Part shown: positions 1 to 12,300 of the stretch, piece after piece | Numbering within the stretch: position 1 is the stretch's first letter | How the letters are laid out: every line of letters starts with the position of its first letter | From: Multifurca ochricompacta | Lineage: Eukaryota; Basidiomycota; Agaricomycetes; Russulales; Russulaceae | Reading direction: 5' to 3' | DNA: 64,000 nt | NCBI GenBank assembly: GCA_022496185.1 | Contig: WTXG01000001.1 | Span: forward strand, 1,860,001 to 1,924,000 | Notes under the pieces: model-generated | Databases searched by the model: none | What the model saw: only the letters and a program-made list of their open reading frames with translations | What the model was told of the DNA's origin: nothing | Made by a program: the position numbers and the translations under genes

Positions 1-571
1 ATCGTACAAGGGTATGATATTTGGGTGAAGGGGTATTGCGAGTAATGCCTGTACAGAGCGAGCGGAATGAAATTAATGAGGTGAGCCGAAGAAGAGAGGG
101 TGAATGCGTACCTCAAGTTCCTTGAGCTTCCTGCACTCATCCCAACCACCTTCCCACTTCCTTCTCATGCGCTTGACGGCAACGAGACGCGTATTCGCAT
201 ACTCTGGCCGAGTGCCGACGACGGATTGCATTGCCGACATAGGTGTATTGGGGGGTAGGGGCCCATGCCAATCGCAGAGCCAGACCGTACCAAAGGAGCC
301 ATCGCCGAAGGCTTTGAGGATGGTAAAAGAGCGTGTTGAGGCTGTAGAAAGGAGGGGGGGAGGAAGTTGATCAAAATGAGGAAAATGTAGGATGACGAGA
401 GTAGGAAAAAAAACAAAGGGAAAGAGACGAACAACTCTGGGCGTTTCCGTATCGTACACCTGTAGGGGTAATGTTGAAGGCAGGTATCGCGAGTGCTGTG
501 AACGGCTCTTTCGGGACCGGGATGGCAGTCGAACGATGAACATGGCCTTGTTGGACATGTTGGTTGGACAT
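1..571 (-). CDS. Ser/Thr protein kinase, Ime2/MAK (RCK) type, N-terminal part, truncated by the window edge
   Basis: Three exons can be joined on the minus strand: 460..571 (ATG at 571), 112..341 and 1..48, and the gene continues beyond base 1. The joined frame gives about 37 N-terminal residues and then a kinase lobe. The glycine-rich loop reads GDGSFGTVW, the catalytic lysine lies in VAVKRM, and the alphaC/beta4 region ends HPNIIPLYD, which is typical of Ime2/MAK/RCK kinases. Both introns have GT..AG ends (donor GTGTAC at 459; donor GTACGC at 111). In this family the kinase controls meiosis, mating or ciliary functions; here only membership is supported. Upstream of the ATG lies a strongly polypurine/polypyrimidine region. 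Which orthologue it is cannot be settled from one third of a kinase domain. Confidence 0.85.
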
Positions 572-854
572 GATCTGATTGTGTTGTGCATTGCCCTGTT
601 GTGCAATTTGAGGAGGAAGAGAACGTAGAGCCAGTGCGAGGGAAGAGAAGAGGGACCACTAGAAGAGCATACGCACGGGAGCAGGTGAGGAAAAGAGAAA
701 AAAAGAGGAGAGGCGTATGTGGAGAGGGGGGGTGGGTTGTGGATGGAAGAGAATAAGAGATGATGGGAAGGAGGGAAGGGAAGACTGAAATGTTAATTGT
801 AAGGTAAGGTAAAGAGGGGGATGGAGGTGGGAGTGAGTGAGTGAGTGAGTGAGG

Positions 855-1070
855 AAGGGGGGGGGAAGGTGAAGGTGAAGGGAAAGGGAAAAGTGGAAAG
901 GGAAGTGGAAGGGAAGGGAAGAGGAAGAGGAGGAGGAGGGGAAGGAGGGAGAAAGGGGAAAGGGAAAAGGAAGTAAAAGGGAAGTAAAAGGAAGGGAAAG
1001 GGAAAGGGAAGGGGAAAGGGAAAGAGAAAGGAAAGAAAGGAAGAAAGAGAAGGAAAAGGAAAGAAGGGAA
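855..1070. repeat. Polypurine (G/A) tract with mirror-like blocks
   Basis: The plus strand is almost pure G+A for more than 200 nt, with imperfect repeats of gggaaa and ggaag blocks. A (gtga)n run at 832-850 lies just before it. Such tracts can form triplex (H-DNA) structures and often slip. It lies 300-500 nt upstream of the kinase start codon. Confidence 0.85.
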
Positions 1071-1496
1071 GGATTCGATTGATTCGCAGCAACAACAACA
1101 ACAGAAACCACTTACTCGCCTGTCGTGGTCGGCCGCGGATGCAGTATTGACGACGATTAACGACAGAACGACAGACCTCAATCGTCGCTGATCCTTAATT
1201 ATTTTATTTTATTTAGATTATATTATAATAATTTTATATTCTTCTTCTCTTCTCTTCCCTTCTCCTTCTCCTTCTCTTTTTATTTCTCACCTCACCATCA
1301 TCCATCCATCCACCCACCCACATCCACGCCCACGCGCTGACTATGACTATAACTATGACCATACTATGACTGACACAACTTGTACCCAATTATCAAAATC
1401 AAAATCAAAATCAAACGCTTCTTCCGCTCTCGCTAAACTGTATCGCATCTCAGATCTTTCCCTTTTCCCAGTCTGGAAAGTCACATGGTCTTCTCT

Positions 1497-1620
1497 TCCC
1501 TTCCCTTCCCTTCCCTTCCCTTCCCTTCTCTTCCCTTCCCTCCACACCCACACATACACACCCCATCCCCCCCCTCCCTCCGTCCCCTCCTCCTCCCCTC
1601 CCCCCCCGATCTCTCCGAAA
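1497..1620. repeat. Polypyrimidine tract with (ttccc)n microsatellite
   Basis: About six perfect ttccc units are followed by C-rich sequence with runs of up to eight C. The polarity is opposite to the purine tract at 855-1070. No gene is encoded. Confidence 0.85.
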
Positions 1621-2051
1621 TGACCTTCCCTTATACGCTTCTTCTCAATCATCCGACGCTTATTTCCACGGACGCGGACAATGTTTTCTCCCCACAGACA
1701 GACAGACAGACAAACAAACAAATAAACAGATCTCCCCGATCCAGGCTTGATGGCATTTGTTTTTAGCGCGTCTCTCGTTCGCTCTCTCGTTCGCTTACTC
1801 TTTACCACTCTTTCGGTATCAAAACTCCTTTTCGAGAATTCAATCATGTTAGTTAGTTAGTTAGCTAGATTTATATCTCCCGATTCGTATTATCATCCGC
1901 TAACTGCTAACCGCTAACCTAACACCAATATTCCCGTATTCCCATCATTCTGATTCATTCTCTCTAAACTGAATTTAACAACACACCACACTGTACTCAA
2001 CACAACAGACTAACTATGACGACGTCGATCTCTCTCTTTAACTGACTAACT

Positions 2052-3466
2052 TCAATATGGCACTTCATTAAAAAGCTTCGAAATGCTTTCTCCGTAGTGA
2101 CTTCGCCGTATCACTTCCCCCAGCACTGGTCCGATATCAATCACCTCAATCTTCTTGCACCTCGCCTGGTTCTCTTGTTGCGGCAACGTGTTCGTGACGA
2201 TCAACTTTTCCAACCCACTCTTCTCCACAGCCTCTAGCGCGTTTCCACTTAAGATTCCATGCGTTACCATCGCGTACGATTTTTCGACGCCTGCCTCGGC
2301 TAGGTGTTGAGCCGCCAAGCATAACGTACCACACGTATCAGCCATGTCGTCCACCAAGACTGCCACTTTGCCTTTGACCTGCCCAACTAAGACCATTCGT
2401 GATACCTCGTTTGCCTTTTCCGTTCCTTGTGAAATAGCGCAAAGTCAACTCCTAACCGGTCCGCCATTGAGGTTGCCCTGCGAACGGCACATATATTTTA
2501 TTATTATATCCTTCCATCTCAACATCAATCAATAAAAATCCATATCATCACTCACCGTTTGGCGCCTCCCGCATCAGGTGATACTATGACCACGTTGGAG
2601 AGATCAAATTTTGACCTTATATAGAGAATCAAAGACGGTTCGGCATAGAGCTGGACGATCTCTGTTAAGCTTATGTTGTATTTCCTTTTAGGAATAAAAA
2701 AATAAAATAAAAAATCATTTACGCTAGATAGATCAATCAAACTCTTTGATCAGCAACTGAGACTAGGTCCAAACATACATGAGCAAGCTCACTTGTCAAC
2801 TGGGACATCGAAGAAACCCTGGATCTGTGATGCGTGTAAATCCATCGTCTTGCGTTACGAATATGAATACGTCATTCGTAGCCATGCCGTATCAGTCAAA
2901 TTAGCACGCAACAAACGTGTGTTACCACTACCACCACCGCTAAAAGCAGCACACTCACAATGAGGTGATCACATCCCGACTTCTGCAACATGTTCGCGAC
3001 TAGCTTTGCAGTGATCGGTGCACGACTCTTGTCTTTTTTGTCTTGTCGTGCGTAAGGAAACAGTGGAACGACAGCAGTAATACGCTTCGCGCTCGCAATC
3101 TTGCAAGCGTGTATCATAATGCAGAGTTCCATTAAGGACGTGTTCACTGCCCCGCACCCCGTGTTGATGATATACACATCGTCCCCGCGCACCGACTCGG
3201 CGATGCGTACGTTCGTCTCACCAATGCCACTCCGCGTCACCTCTGCACGCGCGACTTGTATGCCAAGCCTAGGTGTCATCATCAGCTCTCACGGAATTAG
3301 GCATATATCAGCCATTTGTCGTCCCACCGTCTGCAGATGATCTCCGCCAGCTCGGGATGGCTCGTGCCTTTGTGATTTTATATGTATATACACACAAACA
3401 TAGTGATAACGATGGGGGCGAGAGTGACGCACCAGTGAATATCCGAATACCACTACCATTCAACAT
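2052..3466 (-). CDS. PRS: Ribose-phosphate pyrophosphokinase (PRPP synthetase)
   Basis: It makes phosphoribosyl pyrophosphate from ribose 5-phosphate and ATP for nucleotide, His and Trp synthesis in the cytosol. Exons on the minus strand: 3433..3466, 3328..3367, 2959..3268, 2793..2848, 2556..2669, 2052..2477. The first exon reads [12 protein letters not shown], and [15 protein letters not shown] follows across two introns. The family signatures [14 protein letters not shown] and the PRPP-binding loop [10 protein letters not shown] are present, and the protein ends in LFNEVPY. The expected length is about 326 residues, normal for the family. One oddity: in the last exon, after HKERK, the frame slips by one base, so a literal reading stops early. 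Adding one base to the T4 run at 2416-2419 (A-run in the coding strand) restores the conserved KKANEV...MVLVG. This is most likely a base-calling error. Confidence 0.93.
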
Positions 3467-4324
3467 TTTGATGCACGAGCCAGGCAGTGATGATATGTGA
3501 TATGAAAGGGATGGGAAACGGAGGTTGAAAAAATAAATAAAAAACCTTTTTTTGTACATTCCGAAACGGGAAGCAGGAAACCCGCCTCATTCCGGAGTTC
3601 TCCGATTTCGGGCCGGTTTGAGAGTTGGACATTGAAACCCTTGACCTCGCCCACCCATGTTCTAGCCTGCCTGGCTTGTCACCAACCGGAAGGAGTTGGG
3701 TGTGGCTTGCCGATGGATAGTTTACTAGAGTCTTTGACTGTCAACGCTAACTACCACCTTTTCCATTGAGTATTTTATTATATTAAGTTTCCTATTCGAC
3801 GTCGACGACTTACGCACACCGCGCTGCATCAATGAGACTAACCCCATTAGGAGGTGCATTAATTTTGGTGTCATGTGTCATTCATATTCGTATTACATCT
3901 TACAACCACCACACAAGTACAGATTAAAAATCGTGGCCCCGCAACCTCAACTCAATCACTGGCGCTGGTGAGAGGTTCCAGGCTGGGTATGGTGCACCCA
4001 CCCAACCTCATTTACCAACTAACCTTCACAACGGCCACCCATTAACGTATCTACACACTAGCGGAGGGGAAGGGGGGGAGAGGAGAGGGGGGGGGACAGT
4101 GGATGCAGCTTTGCCACTCTGCAAGCGTGCAATCTCGCACGCGCATACCTGCACTACCTATCGGCTCCGCAAACAACTCACGCCCACGCCAAGGAATGAG
4201 GTCGCCACGGGCACGGGCAGAGACGAAAAGGGAGAGCGTAGACTCTTCATAATTTCCATTTCATTTTCACCTGCAGTTGGCTAGCGGCTGTGTGACAGAT
4301 CAGCGATCATCTCATGCTCATGAT

Positions 4325-4372
4325 ATGATATGATATGTACGATTATGAATACCGATACCGATACCGATACCG
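4325..4372. repeat. Adjacent (atatg)n and (accgat)n microsatellites
   Basis: About three atgat units are followed by four near-perfect gataccgat-type hexamers at 4348-4372. The tract is short and lies outside genes. Confidence 0.8.
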
Positions 4373-5151
4373 GTTGATGGTAGCCCTCTCAATAACCAGC
4401 AGCAAACCTGCCATCTGCCATTTCTCGTCTCCTCGCCTCCTCCTCCTCTCCGCCGGGAATATCATACTGTGCGGTTCCGCATTCCATATTCCGGGTTCCA
4501 GGCATATTTTACGCCACTCTTTTGCGTTTGCGTTCAAAGTGACACTCCTTCACCTTGCGTGGGAAGCAAGACCCTTGGGGATGCCCATATTAGTGACGCA
4601 ATGACCGCAACCGCAACATAACTTACGCACAGGCGCTGGGTCTTGCGCTTGTCAGCTAAGCAACGCGGTACGTACGCGGCGCTTCCTTCCCAACCCCACA
4701 TGGCCCCCCGCCCCCATCGCATCAACCTCTCCGTCTGACCGAACTTGGGGTCATTACACTACCCAAAAAAGCGAGTCAAGGGTATTTTCGCATCGCAACG
4801 CTTACAAATATCATCCATAGCCGCCATAGTAGTCGGGGGGGGGGAGGGGGCGGGTTTTCTTAGTTAGTTAGTTAGTTCGGAATGATGCGCATAGCGTCGC
4901 GGCCTCACGTCCCATCCCATGATTCTGATCGCTCTGTGCAACAGACGCGCCCCCCCCCTACACACCTCCCCGGGTCCCAAAGTCGGTTTAGTCTCCTCTC
5001 GACGGCTCGGGTGATCGAAGCGAAAATGTTTAGAACCGTCGCCGTGATCGCGCTTCTTTCTTTTTTCTCCCACGTTTGGTCCGGTGTCCGCCACGCCACA
5101 GAAAACCAGAAAACGCCGAACATGTACGCACGGCACGCACGTACGCACACG

Positions 5152-5168
5152 CACACACACACACACAA
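5152..5168. repeat. (CA)n microsatellite
   Basis: About eight ca dinucleotides occur in a row within the gene-free stretch. No function is visible. Confidence 0.9.
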
Positions 5169-6527
5169 CAATTACGGATCATGCTCAACTGCGTAATAAG
5201 GCGCCAGTTTCCCCCCCTCCCCCTCCCATCTCTCCATTCCCCTATTCTCCCCCTCCCTATGTGGATGAGCTCCATTTCTTTTCTCGTCGCTGCTGGGATC
5301 CCCAGGAAGCGCAAAGAAGACGTGACCCACCCCCCACCCCCCTCCCCACTCACTTCCCCGCTTCAATCAGTTCGTTCGTCCATTGACACGTGTGCAATGT
5401 ATATGCCACGGCGGTGTTGCGTCGCTTATTCCGTGCTTCGATTCCACACGCCCATGTCATGATGTATATAAACCGTGGCACTTGCGAAGCAATTTTTTTT
5501 TTTCTGTATTATTTTTGAGGATGGAGGGCCCAAAGGCGGCTTCCAATAGGGTAGTTCCCGAGCCGATCTATCAACGCGCTACCTTCCCCCCGGGTTGTCG
5601 GATGATTTTATGGGTGGGCTGCTACACCTCACGTAACTAAAACCGTCCTCTAACCTTGGACCGAGGGTGCTGTCTAAGTAGCTTCTTAACGGTCTGGTCT
5701 GAGGTTACGAGGGAGGGTTTTCTTCATTATTCATTATTATTAACACTCAAAGGTCGCTTGGGCTCTAGACCTCCTCGGGTATTCGGGTATCAGCATTTTC
5801 AGTTACATAACTATTGACAATTGACAGTTGTTTTCCCATCATCGACAAGACACATCTTGCCCTTGGTTCCGGCTTCTGGCTTCGAGCTTCGATTTGATAT
5901 ATATAACCTGAGTCCAGGGAACAGCGGAAATCATATCATACAGAGCTATGCGTTGGCGTGATACACTTAGCGCACCGAAGCTGCCGCTCCGTTAACCGAC
6001 AGTCGAAATGGTGGAGTTGATTGAAAACATTCCAGAAAGCGGACAAGCACTACGCTACAGAACTACATAAACTGCGATAATCGGGGGGCGGTGTTGTATG
6101 AGAGTCGTCAAGAGAGGATGAGATAGGCCTGGAACCAGGTATGTTCAAAGGATGACTGACAAGAACATAATAAGTATTGTAGTCGCCATCACTGAGATGT
6201 CGCATGAATAACGAGGGAGGACCACAAAGTAAAGTAAAAGAAGGGTGTCCCGACACTGGGGATTCAAGCAAAGAAGATATCGGCAAAAGGGTGGACACTA
6301 TGGGAAGGTGAATGGTGAAATGAAAGATGAGAAACGATCGGGGACGGGATGTGGAGGGCGAGACCAAGCAAGACGAGATTCGGGAGCGGAATAACTTCAA
6401 TACGAAGGATATGTGCAATCTGGTGTGCGAAACAAGGTTTACGTATGTTACAGTTTGTGACGATCGCCCATATAGAATAAAAATGACGAGCGCCGGCATC
6501 GCACTCCTAAAAACTATGAGGGTTGCT

Positions 6528-9068
6528 TCACCGACCCGGGCCACGGTTCAAGATACTCAATAAGTGTGAGTTCTGAGAGCTGGAAGTTGCATGGGTGAAC
6601 TCAATATTGGGTGAACCTGCAGGCGTGGACAGAAGGCCCTGAGCTGGCACAGGTTCGGAGATAGCATGCGGAGGGAGGGCGCGCAGCGGCGGAGGTAGAC
6701 CTCTACCATCTGCAGGCGGATGAAGGCCAGTCCTAAATATTGGCGCACCGGTCACGACAGAGGGAATGGAAGGAAGAGGGTGGGTAATAGAGCCTTGAAA
6801 ATTAGGCATCGGTGTAATTGGAGGCCGATGGAAGCCCGGTGAGGGGTTGGAAGTTCCTGAGAGTGCACTGAGCAGCTGGGCTTGATTCATACTTCCACGT
6901 GTAATAAACGGACGTGGGGGATGACTTGAAACCGGGCGGAAGGAATTGCTGGTTCGCGGACGCACAACGAATGCATTATCTGGGGGTGATGGATTAAAGT
7001 GTCCTGTCTGAGGTATGGGAGGAAAGTAGGGTCCATGGATATTGGAATACATTGGCGATAAGTTAGTGAAATGATGAGGCATCGCAGTATTTGGAGGGAA
7101 TGGAGGGAGTGAGGGAACGGGCGGTACTTCGTGGGGAGGTAACTGTGGCTGCGTCGCAGGGCGCATAGATAGGGCGGGTGTCCTCCGAGATGATTCGTTT
7201 GCAACTGCTTCGAGAAGGGCGAGCTGTTTCAATCGCTTACCATTAATAGGGATACCAGCAGGTCGAGCCAGATAAGGTGAAAGATCGGCCGTAATCATAG
7301 ACGATCCTCTTGAGTGGGTGGGTGACTTTGCGCTGGGTGACTGAGGCTTTGATAACCCCGAAATGCTAGTAGACAAGTTGGTTGGTAGCGGAGGTAAGAC
7401 GTGAGACCCAGGCAGCGGATTATCGAGGCGACTTCCATCGTTGGTAAGAGCAGCCGTGCTTGATTGCTTGATTAATTTGGAAGGCGGCCATGTATGAGCC
7501 GTCGCTGCTGGGTCACCCGTTACAACAGTGCTGGAGGTGGGGGCCGCTCGGGTTTGAAGACGTTCATGTGGGACGGCCGCGTCTCCTGGGGTTGGAGATA
7601 CTGGAGGGGGCAGCGCCGCTGCGTTAGCAGGGGGTGCGTAGTCGACTTTTTCACCTCCACCTCCATCCCCATTTGGCTTGGCGGACAAGGTCAAAGCACT
7701 GAGAAGCCGAGCAAAGTGTGGATCAACAGCCTTCGCATCCAAAGCACTGCACTCTGTCCCTTGTGCAACATCGACACGGGTAACAACAGCCTCACTGTAT
7801 AGAGGTGAAGGTGTCTGGGGATCTCCGTTGTCTGCAGATGAAGTCTGGGAACTAGACTCTTGTGCGCTCGCATCGAGGCGAGTTGCCGGACGGGAATGAA
7901 ACTCCACGACAGAAGCATCGCTCTCATCAGCGAACTCTTGTTTCGGCCGAAGGTCCCTAGTTCTCTGTGTCCGCCGTAATGGTTTTCGGGGTTTGTGCTC
8001 ATTAATGAACGCCTTCAGAGGACTTGATCGAGAATCAGGAAAAGTAGTCGGTGCAATATATGTGACATACCCAATGAAAGGGGAAATAAGATAAAACTTT
8101 CCCGGGACAGCCTTATTTCGTTTCCACGTAGGGAGATCAGCGAGCTTGAACCACTCGATTTTCTGCACGGCAAGAGTTTGCTTAGTAATTTATAAAAGCC
8201 AGAGTTCACTCACGCTGATTTCTTTGCGGGTTTTGGTCTCGAAAGGGAACTCTTCAGGAACTCCGGGAACAACAAAAAGTGAGATTTGTTGTTCCTTGAT
8301 TTCCATCTCAATGACGCTTTCTGGGTCTATCTTGCCATTGAGATTGTAACCTGTTTCCTCTGCAACCTTGATGGGGGCTGTGACGAGGGTTTCGGCAGTG
8401 AGAGAGAGGGGTACGTACCTCACGAGCAGCACACTCATGAGGGGGCTCATTCTGGTTGATCTTCCCTTTTGGGAAACCCCATCCCGAAGAGGACTTCCAC
8501 CCTTTCACAAGCACCACCTGATTTACGCAACCTAAATTGATGATTACAGCAGGAATGAGTGAAATCCGACCTTATCCCAAGTGTCATTAAGCATGATTGC
8601 ACCACAGACGGGCACTCTGGTCTTGTATCGCATGAAGTGGTTGAATGCGCCGTCATGATCGCCTCGCCAACGCTCAAGGAGAGGGCACGCTTGAAAAAAC
8701 ATCTCGGAGAACTTTTTGAGAGGCAATGATGGAAATTTGGGATTTTCTTCTCGGATAAATCTTCATAATACCAATGCCTAAGAGAAATTATCGATGAATG
8801 TGAGCGACAGCGATGAGAGTGAGGTGTGGCGCCTTACGCTTGTTCAACCTGAAAACATATCCGCTCTAAAGAGGCTAATTCTCCATCCGGGAGGTTGAGA
8901 ATGAATCGACTAGGCCAAAAATATAGCACAGGTGAGTGACAGCGGGATGAAAGCTCACCTAGAAAGATCGTCAAGGACTTCGTCGATGGTAGAATATTTA
9001 TAGGGATCTGGTGGGTGTGTATGCGAAGGGGGGGACAATTCCGGTGATGAAGAAGATGACGAGGCCAT
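6528..9068 (-). CDS. DCP2: mRNA-decapping enzyme subunit 2 (DCP2)
   Basis: It removes the m7G cap in 5'-3' mRNA decay in P-bodies, working with Dcp1. Exons: 8959..9068, 8838..8909, 8571..8777, 8419..8517, 8214..8366, 6528..8162, giving about 758 residues. The N-terminal Dcp2 box A is seen ([16 protein letters not shown], then AHWYYEDF). The Nudix domain has GWGFPKGK and the catalytic REV/AEETGY, split by the exon 4/5 intron. Box B follows ([12 protein letters not shown]). The long tail is Pro/Ser-rich and disordered, with short leucine motifs such as QLLSALSG and a C-terminal LLSILNRG, which resemble the helical leucine-rich motifs that bind Edc3/Pat1 in fungal Dcp2. Exon 3 is out of frame by one base at the A3 run 8757-8759 (coding EDF|IREENP). 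One added base restores the conserved sequence. Confidence 0.93.
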
Positions 9069-9237
9069 AGTGAAGAGGGCAAGAAAGAGAAGGAAAGGGA
9101 AAGGAAAGTCGCAAGATGAGTGGGATGGGCTATTGTATCAAAATTCGGGGAGGGGTTGAGTTGAGACGAGTAGGCGCAGCGCCGTGGCCACAGTAAACAT
9201 TCGTCAACTCCACTTCGGCTATTTCCATTCTTCATAG

Positions 9238-9243
9238 CACGTG
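9238..9243. promoter_or_regulatory. CACGTG E-box upstream of DCP2
   Basis: A perfect CACGTG lies 170 nt upstream of the DCP2 ATG, between DCP2 and the 3' end of INCENP. This hexamer is the core site of bHLH factors of the Cbf1/USF class in fungi. Its role here is inference only. Confidence 0.3.
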
Positions 9244-9310
9244 CTGTATACCATAACGTAACTAACCATAACCATAACCATCCGCCATAGCCATAGAGAT
9301 ACATATATGA

Positions 9311-12300
9311 TTAACGGAATCCCATTCGCCTCGCGTATTCACGCTCCTCCTCTTGCCTTAACCCGTCTGGTCCAGACCAATTAGCTGAGCTCGTACGAGC
9401 ACGGAACCGGCTAGTCCGCGTCCTGAAAATGTCCTCCATGCGTAGAGGACGTACAGGTCCGAAAATATCATCCGGGTTCACTCTACTCTGCGATTCTAAA
9501 GCAGCACGTAGCTCAGGTGACTGTGTCCATTCGGGGCATCGAATTTTCGTTGGCGATCCTCATCTTCGGAGTCCGAGTATTCGCTATTGGGTTCCGGTAG
9601 CTCTATCATCTCACTCGCGATCAGTGGCTCCCCGTCGCGCCGCTGTCCTGTCCATCCGCCTCCATTGCCATCTGCGATTGCGATTGCACCGCCTTCTTTG
9701 GCTGCGTATCCTCACGGTGAGCCTGCGCTTTCGTTTTTCCTTTAGCCGAGACCGGAGCAGGAGCGGGAACAGGCGCGGCTTTCCGCTTGTAGTTTGGTTG
9801 AGCGACGCCGTAGACGGCTGCTTGGCGATAGTCACCACTTTTACACTGCTACCTTGACCGGGCTTCGTGATGCGAGTTGGTGGCGCCTCTTTTTTCTCTT
9901 TCGACGGAGGATTCACCTTTGGTGGTTCTACAGTTATCTTCCTTTTCCTCGTATTGTCCTCTTCTGTGGGCTATGAGAAACAATGATTAGTACCGCCTAT
10001 GCGGGCGATTTGGTCCTACCTTCGAGTCTGCCTTGACGAGTGGACGTTTTCCTGTGTTTTCTTCGCGCTCCCTCTTTCGGCGCTCGGAGTCCTCCTTCGC
10101 CTTCTTTTCCTCTTCATCAGCTTTGACCTTCTCTTCCTCTGCTTTCTTTTGCAGCACTGCTTGCCGCCTCGCCTCCATCTCCTTAAGGCGGACTGCTCTG
10201 CGATCTTGTTCTTCCTGTTGCTGGGCACCAGTGAGAATTAACAACGTGATAAATATTGTTTTTAAGTCAAAATCAAGATCACCTTCTTTGCAGCTGTAGC
10301 TGCCAGCTGGATGCTTTTTGGTGGCTCGGTTTTGTTCTTTTTACTGACGCCGAGCATGCTGCTGACGAGTTTCGTTGCATGGCCGAAAAATCCAACAGGG
10401 TGTGATGATTCGCCACTGGAGGATGCCACAGAAAGTTGACTCTTTGTCGCATCGTAGTTGACCTGAGGGTTGTTCGGTCAATGGCTGCAACGAAACGAGT
10501 CGTGCTTACTGCTACCATCGGTTTGGTCTCATTTAACATATCCCTCTTTACATCCTCATCAACATCCACAACCATGTGTTCATCCAGCTCGTCAATGACA
10601 TCGTGTGATCGTTGACTTCGTACCGCTGCTCCCGCACTGTCTTCCGTTGGGTCTTGTTGCGGGCTCCTGCCTCCGATCTGACTCTGGGATGGTACCGTGC
10701 TCCATGTCATGCTGTCCTCGACAGTGGTGATACCCGCAAATGGTGTCCACATTTGGTTGGTTGCTGCGAATTTGTCATCTATGCGCCAGCTATCATCGTC
10801 ATCGAGATCCGTCGCGTGTTCCTTCTCAAGTACCGCTCGCGATTCTTGTTCCTGTGACGTTATCTCTGTCTCCTGGCTACGCGGTACCCACGATGGCACA
10901 TCGTTCTGAGATTCGAACACGTTGTCAGAGAACGAACTGGACTGTGTTGACGGTCCTGAAATGGGAACGCATGGAGGCGACCTGGGCAGCTTCGTCGGTT
11001 GGAGCCCAAACCAAATGGCGCCGCGAATGAGTAGCTTGTAGGCTCAGAAACTAGCCCTTTTATAACAACGGTGTTACTGTCCGCAGATAAAGGCTCAGGC
11101 TTCCTAGCGGGTGGAGGGACGAAAACTGGAGGGGTTTATTGAACACGGGACCACCAGGAACAAAGAAGGCGGTTTTCTTTGCCGCAGGCGGAGAATCCGG
11201 AGGAGTCGTTGAAATGCTTGTCTCACTGGTCGAAGTGCTCTGAGTTGCATTACGCTTGTCGTGTTTAGGAACAAGATCAGATATACTGAGGCGCCTACCT
11301 CCCTCGTGGGGGGGTGAAGCGAGTGTGGGTTGAGTAATCAGCTGGGTTGACTTTGGTGGGGTAGTGCGGACAATTGCGCTAGTGGCCACAGCTTCGCGGA
11401 TCGGAACAGGTGCAGACAGGGAGGGCCGTAGTGCATTTGGTTGGGAAAGCGCACCAGTACTCACATCTGACACATTTGTCTCTCGGACGACCGGAGTAGG
11501 CTCCTGGGCACTTGCTTCCACGAGAGTTCCTGCAAGAGATTTGCCGGTGCGCGCGCGAAGAACCTCAATGGCTTTCTTCAATGGTGCTATCATATCGGCA
11601 TCGGAACCCGCCTCGTCCGCGGGTTTTGCTGCGCGGACATCAGGTGGTGATATGTGCAGTGCGGGGGCAACCGACGGACGCGGATCTAAGTGGAGTGTTC
11701 CAGCACTACCTGCACTTGTCTTGGGTATCTTCGCTTTTCGTTCCTCGTTATCGTCACCGTTATAGGACAAGCTATCTGGCAACTCGCCACTTCTACGCTT
11801 CACGCCGCCCGACGGTGCTGGGAGACCGATGAGAGCAACACTAGCGCGTTTGTTGGTCACTTCTATTGCTTTTGCCTCACGAACTTTCGCAAGCCAAGAG
11901 GAATGATTAGCCGTCAGACCAGTACCAGGAGTGGTGGTCAGATTAGGTTCAAGAGACGATTCGCGATGATTTCGCGTGGACTTCCGCAGGGGCGATGGTG
12001 CTGCTAGACTCGGGAATTGTGGTAAACTGGGATTTCGAGAAATACCATTTGCAGAGGCATCTTCCTCTTTAAGAGGAACACTCATATCAACAAACGTGGA
12101 CGGTGCTGGCGGAGCTGATGGCAAAGGTTGTGTGGCAACCTCGGTTTTGTCGACGATAGCTGAACGAGTGCGAGGGATTTGAGGGGAAGAGTCAACTGCA
12201 TGGTCAGTGGATTCGACGATACTTGTAATTGGAGATGGTGATAACTTTAGAGGGTTAGATTGAAATACGTCTTTCTCGTCTGATAACGCTAAGGAGGTTG

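Larger units (their letters stand above)
572..2051. other. Low-complexity intergenic region between the kinase and PRPP synthetase
   Basis: This 1.5-kb stretch holds no gene that I can recognise. It is dominated by strand-biased purine or pyrimidine tracts. The long open frames across it translate only to Phe/Leu/Ser/Pro-rich low complexity and are not supported as genes. It probably contains the kinase promoter and 5' UTR and the 3' UTR of the PRPP synthetase gene. Confidence 0.7.
3467..6527. other. 3-kb region without a recognisable gene
   Basis: Both strands were read. Only short open frames rich in Pro/Ser/Thr or shaped by simple repeats occur, with no recognisable domain and no convincing intron chain. 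It contains several microsatellites (4331-4372, 4861-4876, 5152-5168) and C- or G-runs. The left end is the PRS promoter and the right end is the DCP2 3' flank. A long non-coding RNA or an unrecognised small protein cannot be excluded. Confidence 0.55.

Noticed and set aside
165..1181. 338-residue minus-strand open frame rich in Phe/Leu/Ser/Pro
   Set aside because: It is the translation of the pyrimidine strand of a simple-sequence tract, overlaps the real kinase exon in another frame and shows no domain.
4864..5462. Several overlapping frames around the (CA)n repeat
   Set aside because: Arg/His/Thr alternation is produced by the repeat; no splice chain or family match.
11364..12182. Plus-strand open frames of about 70-135 codons opposite INCENP
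   Set aside because: Shadow frames of the long disordered INCENP exon on the other strand.
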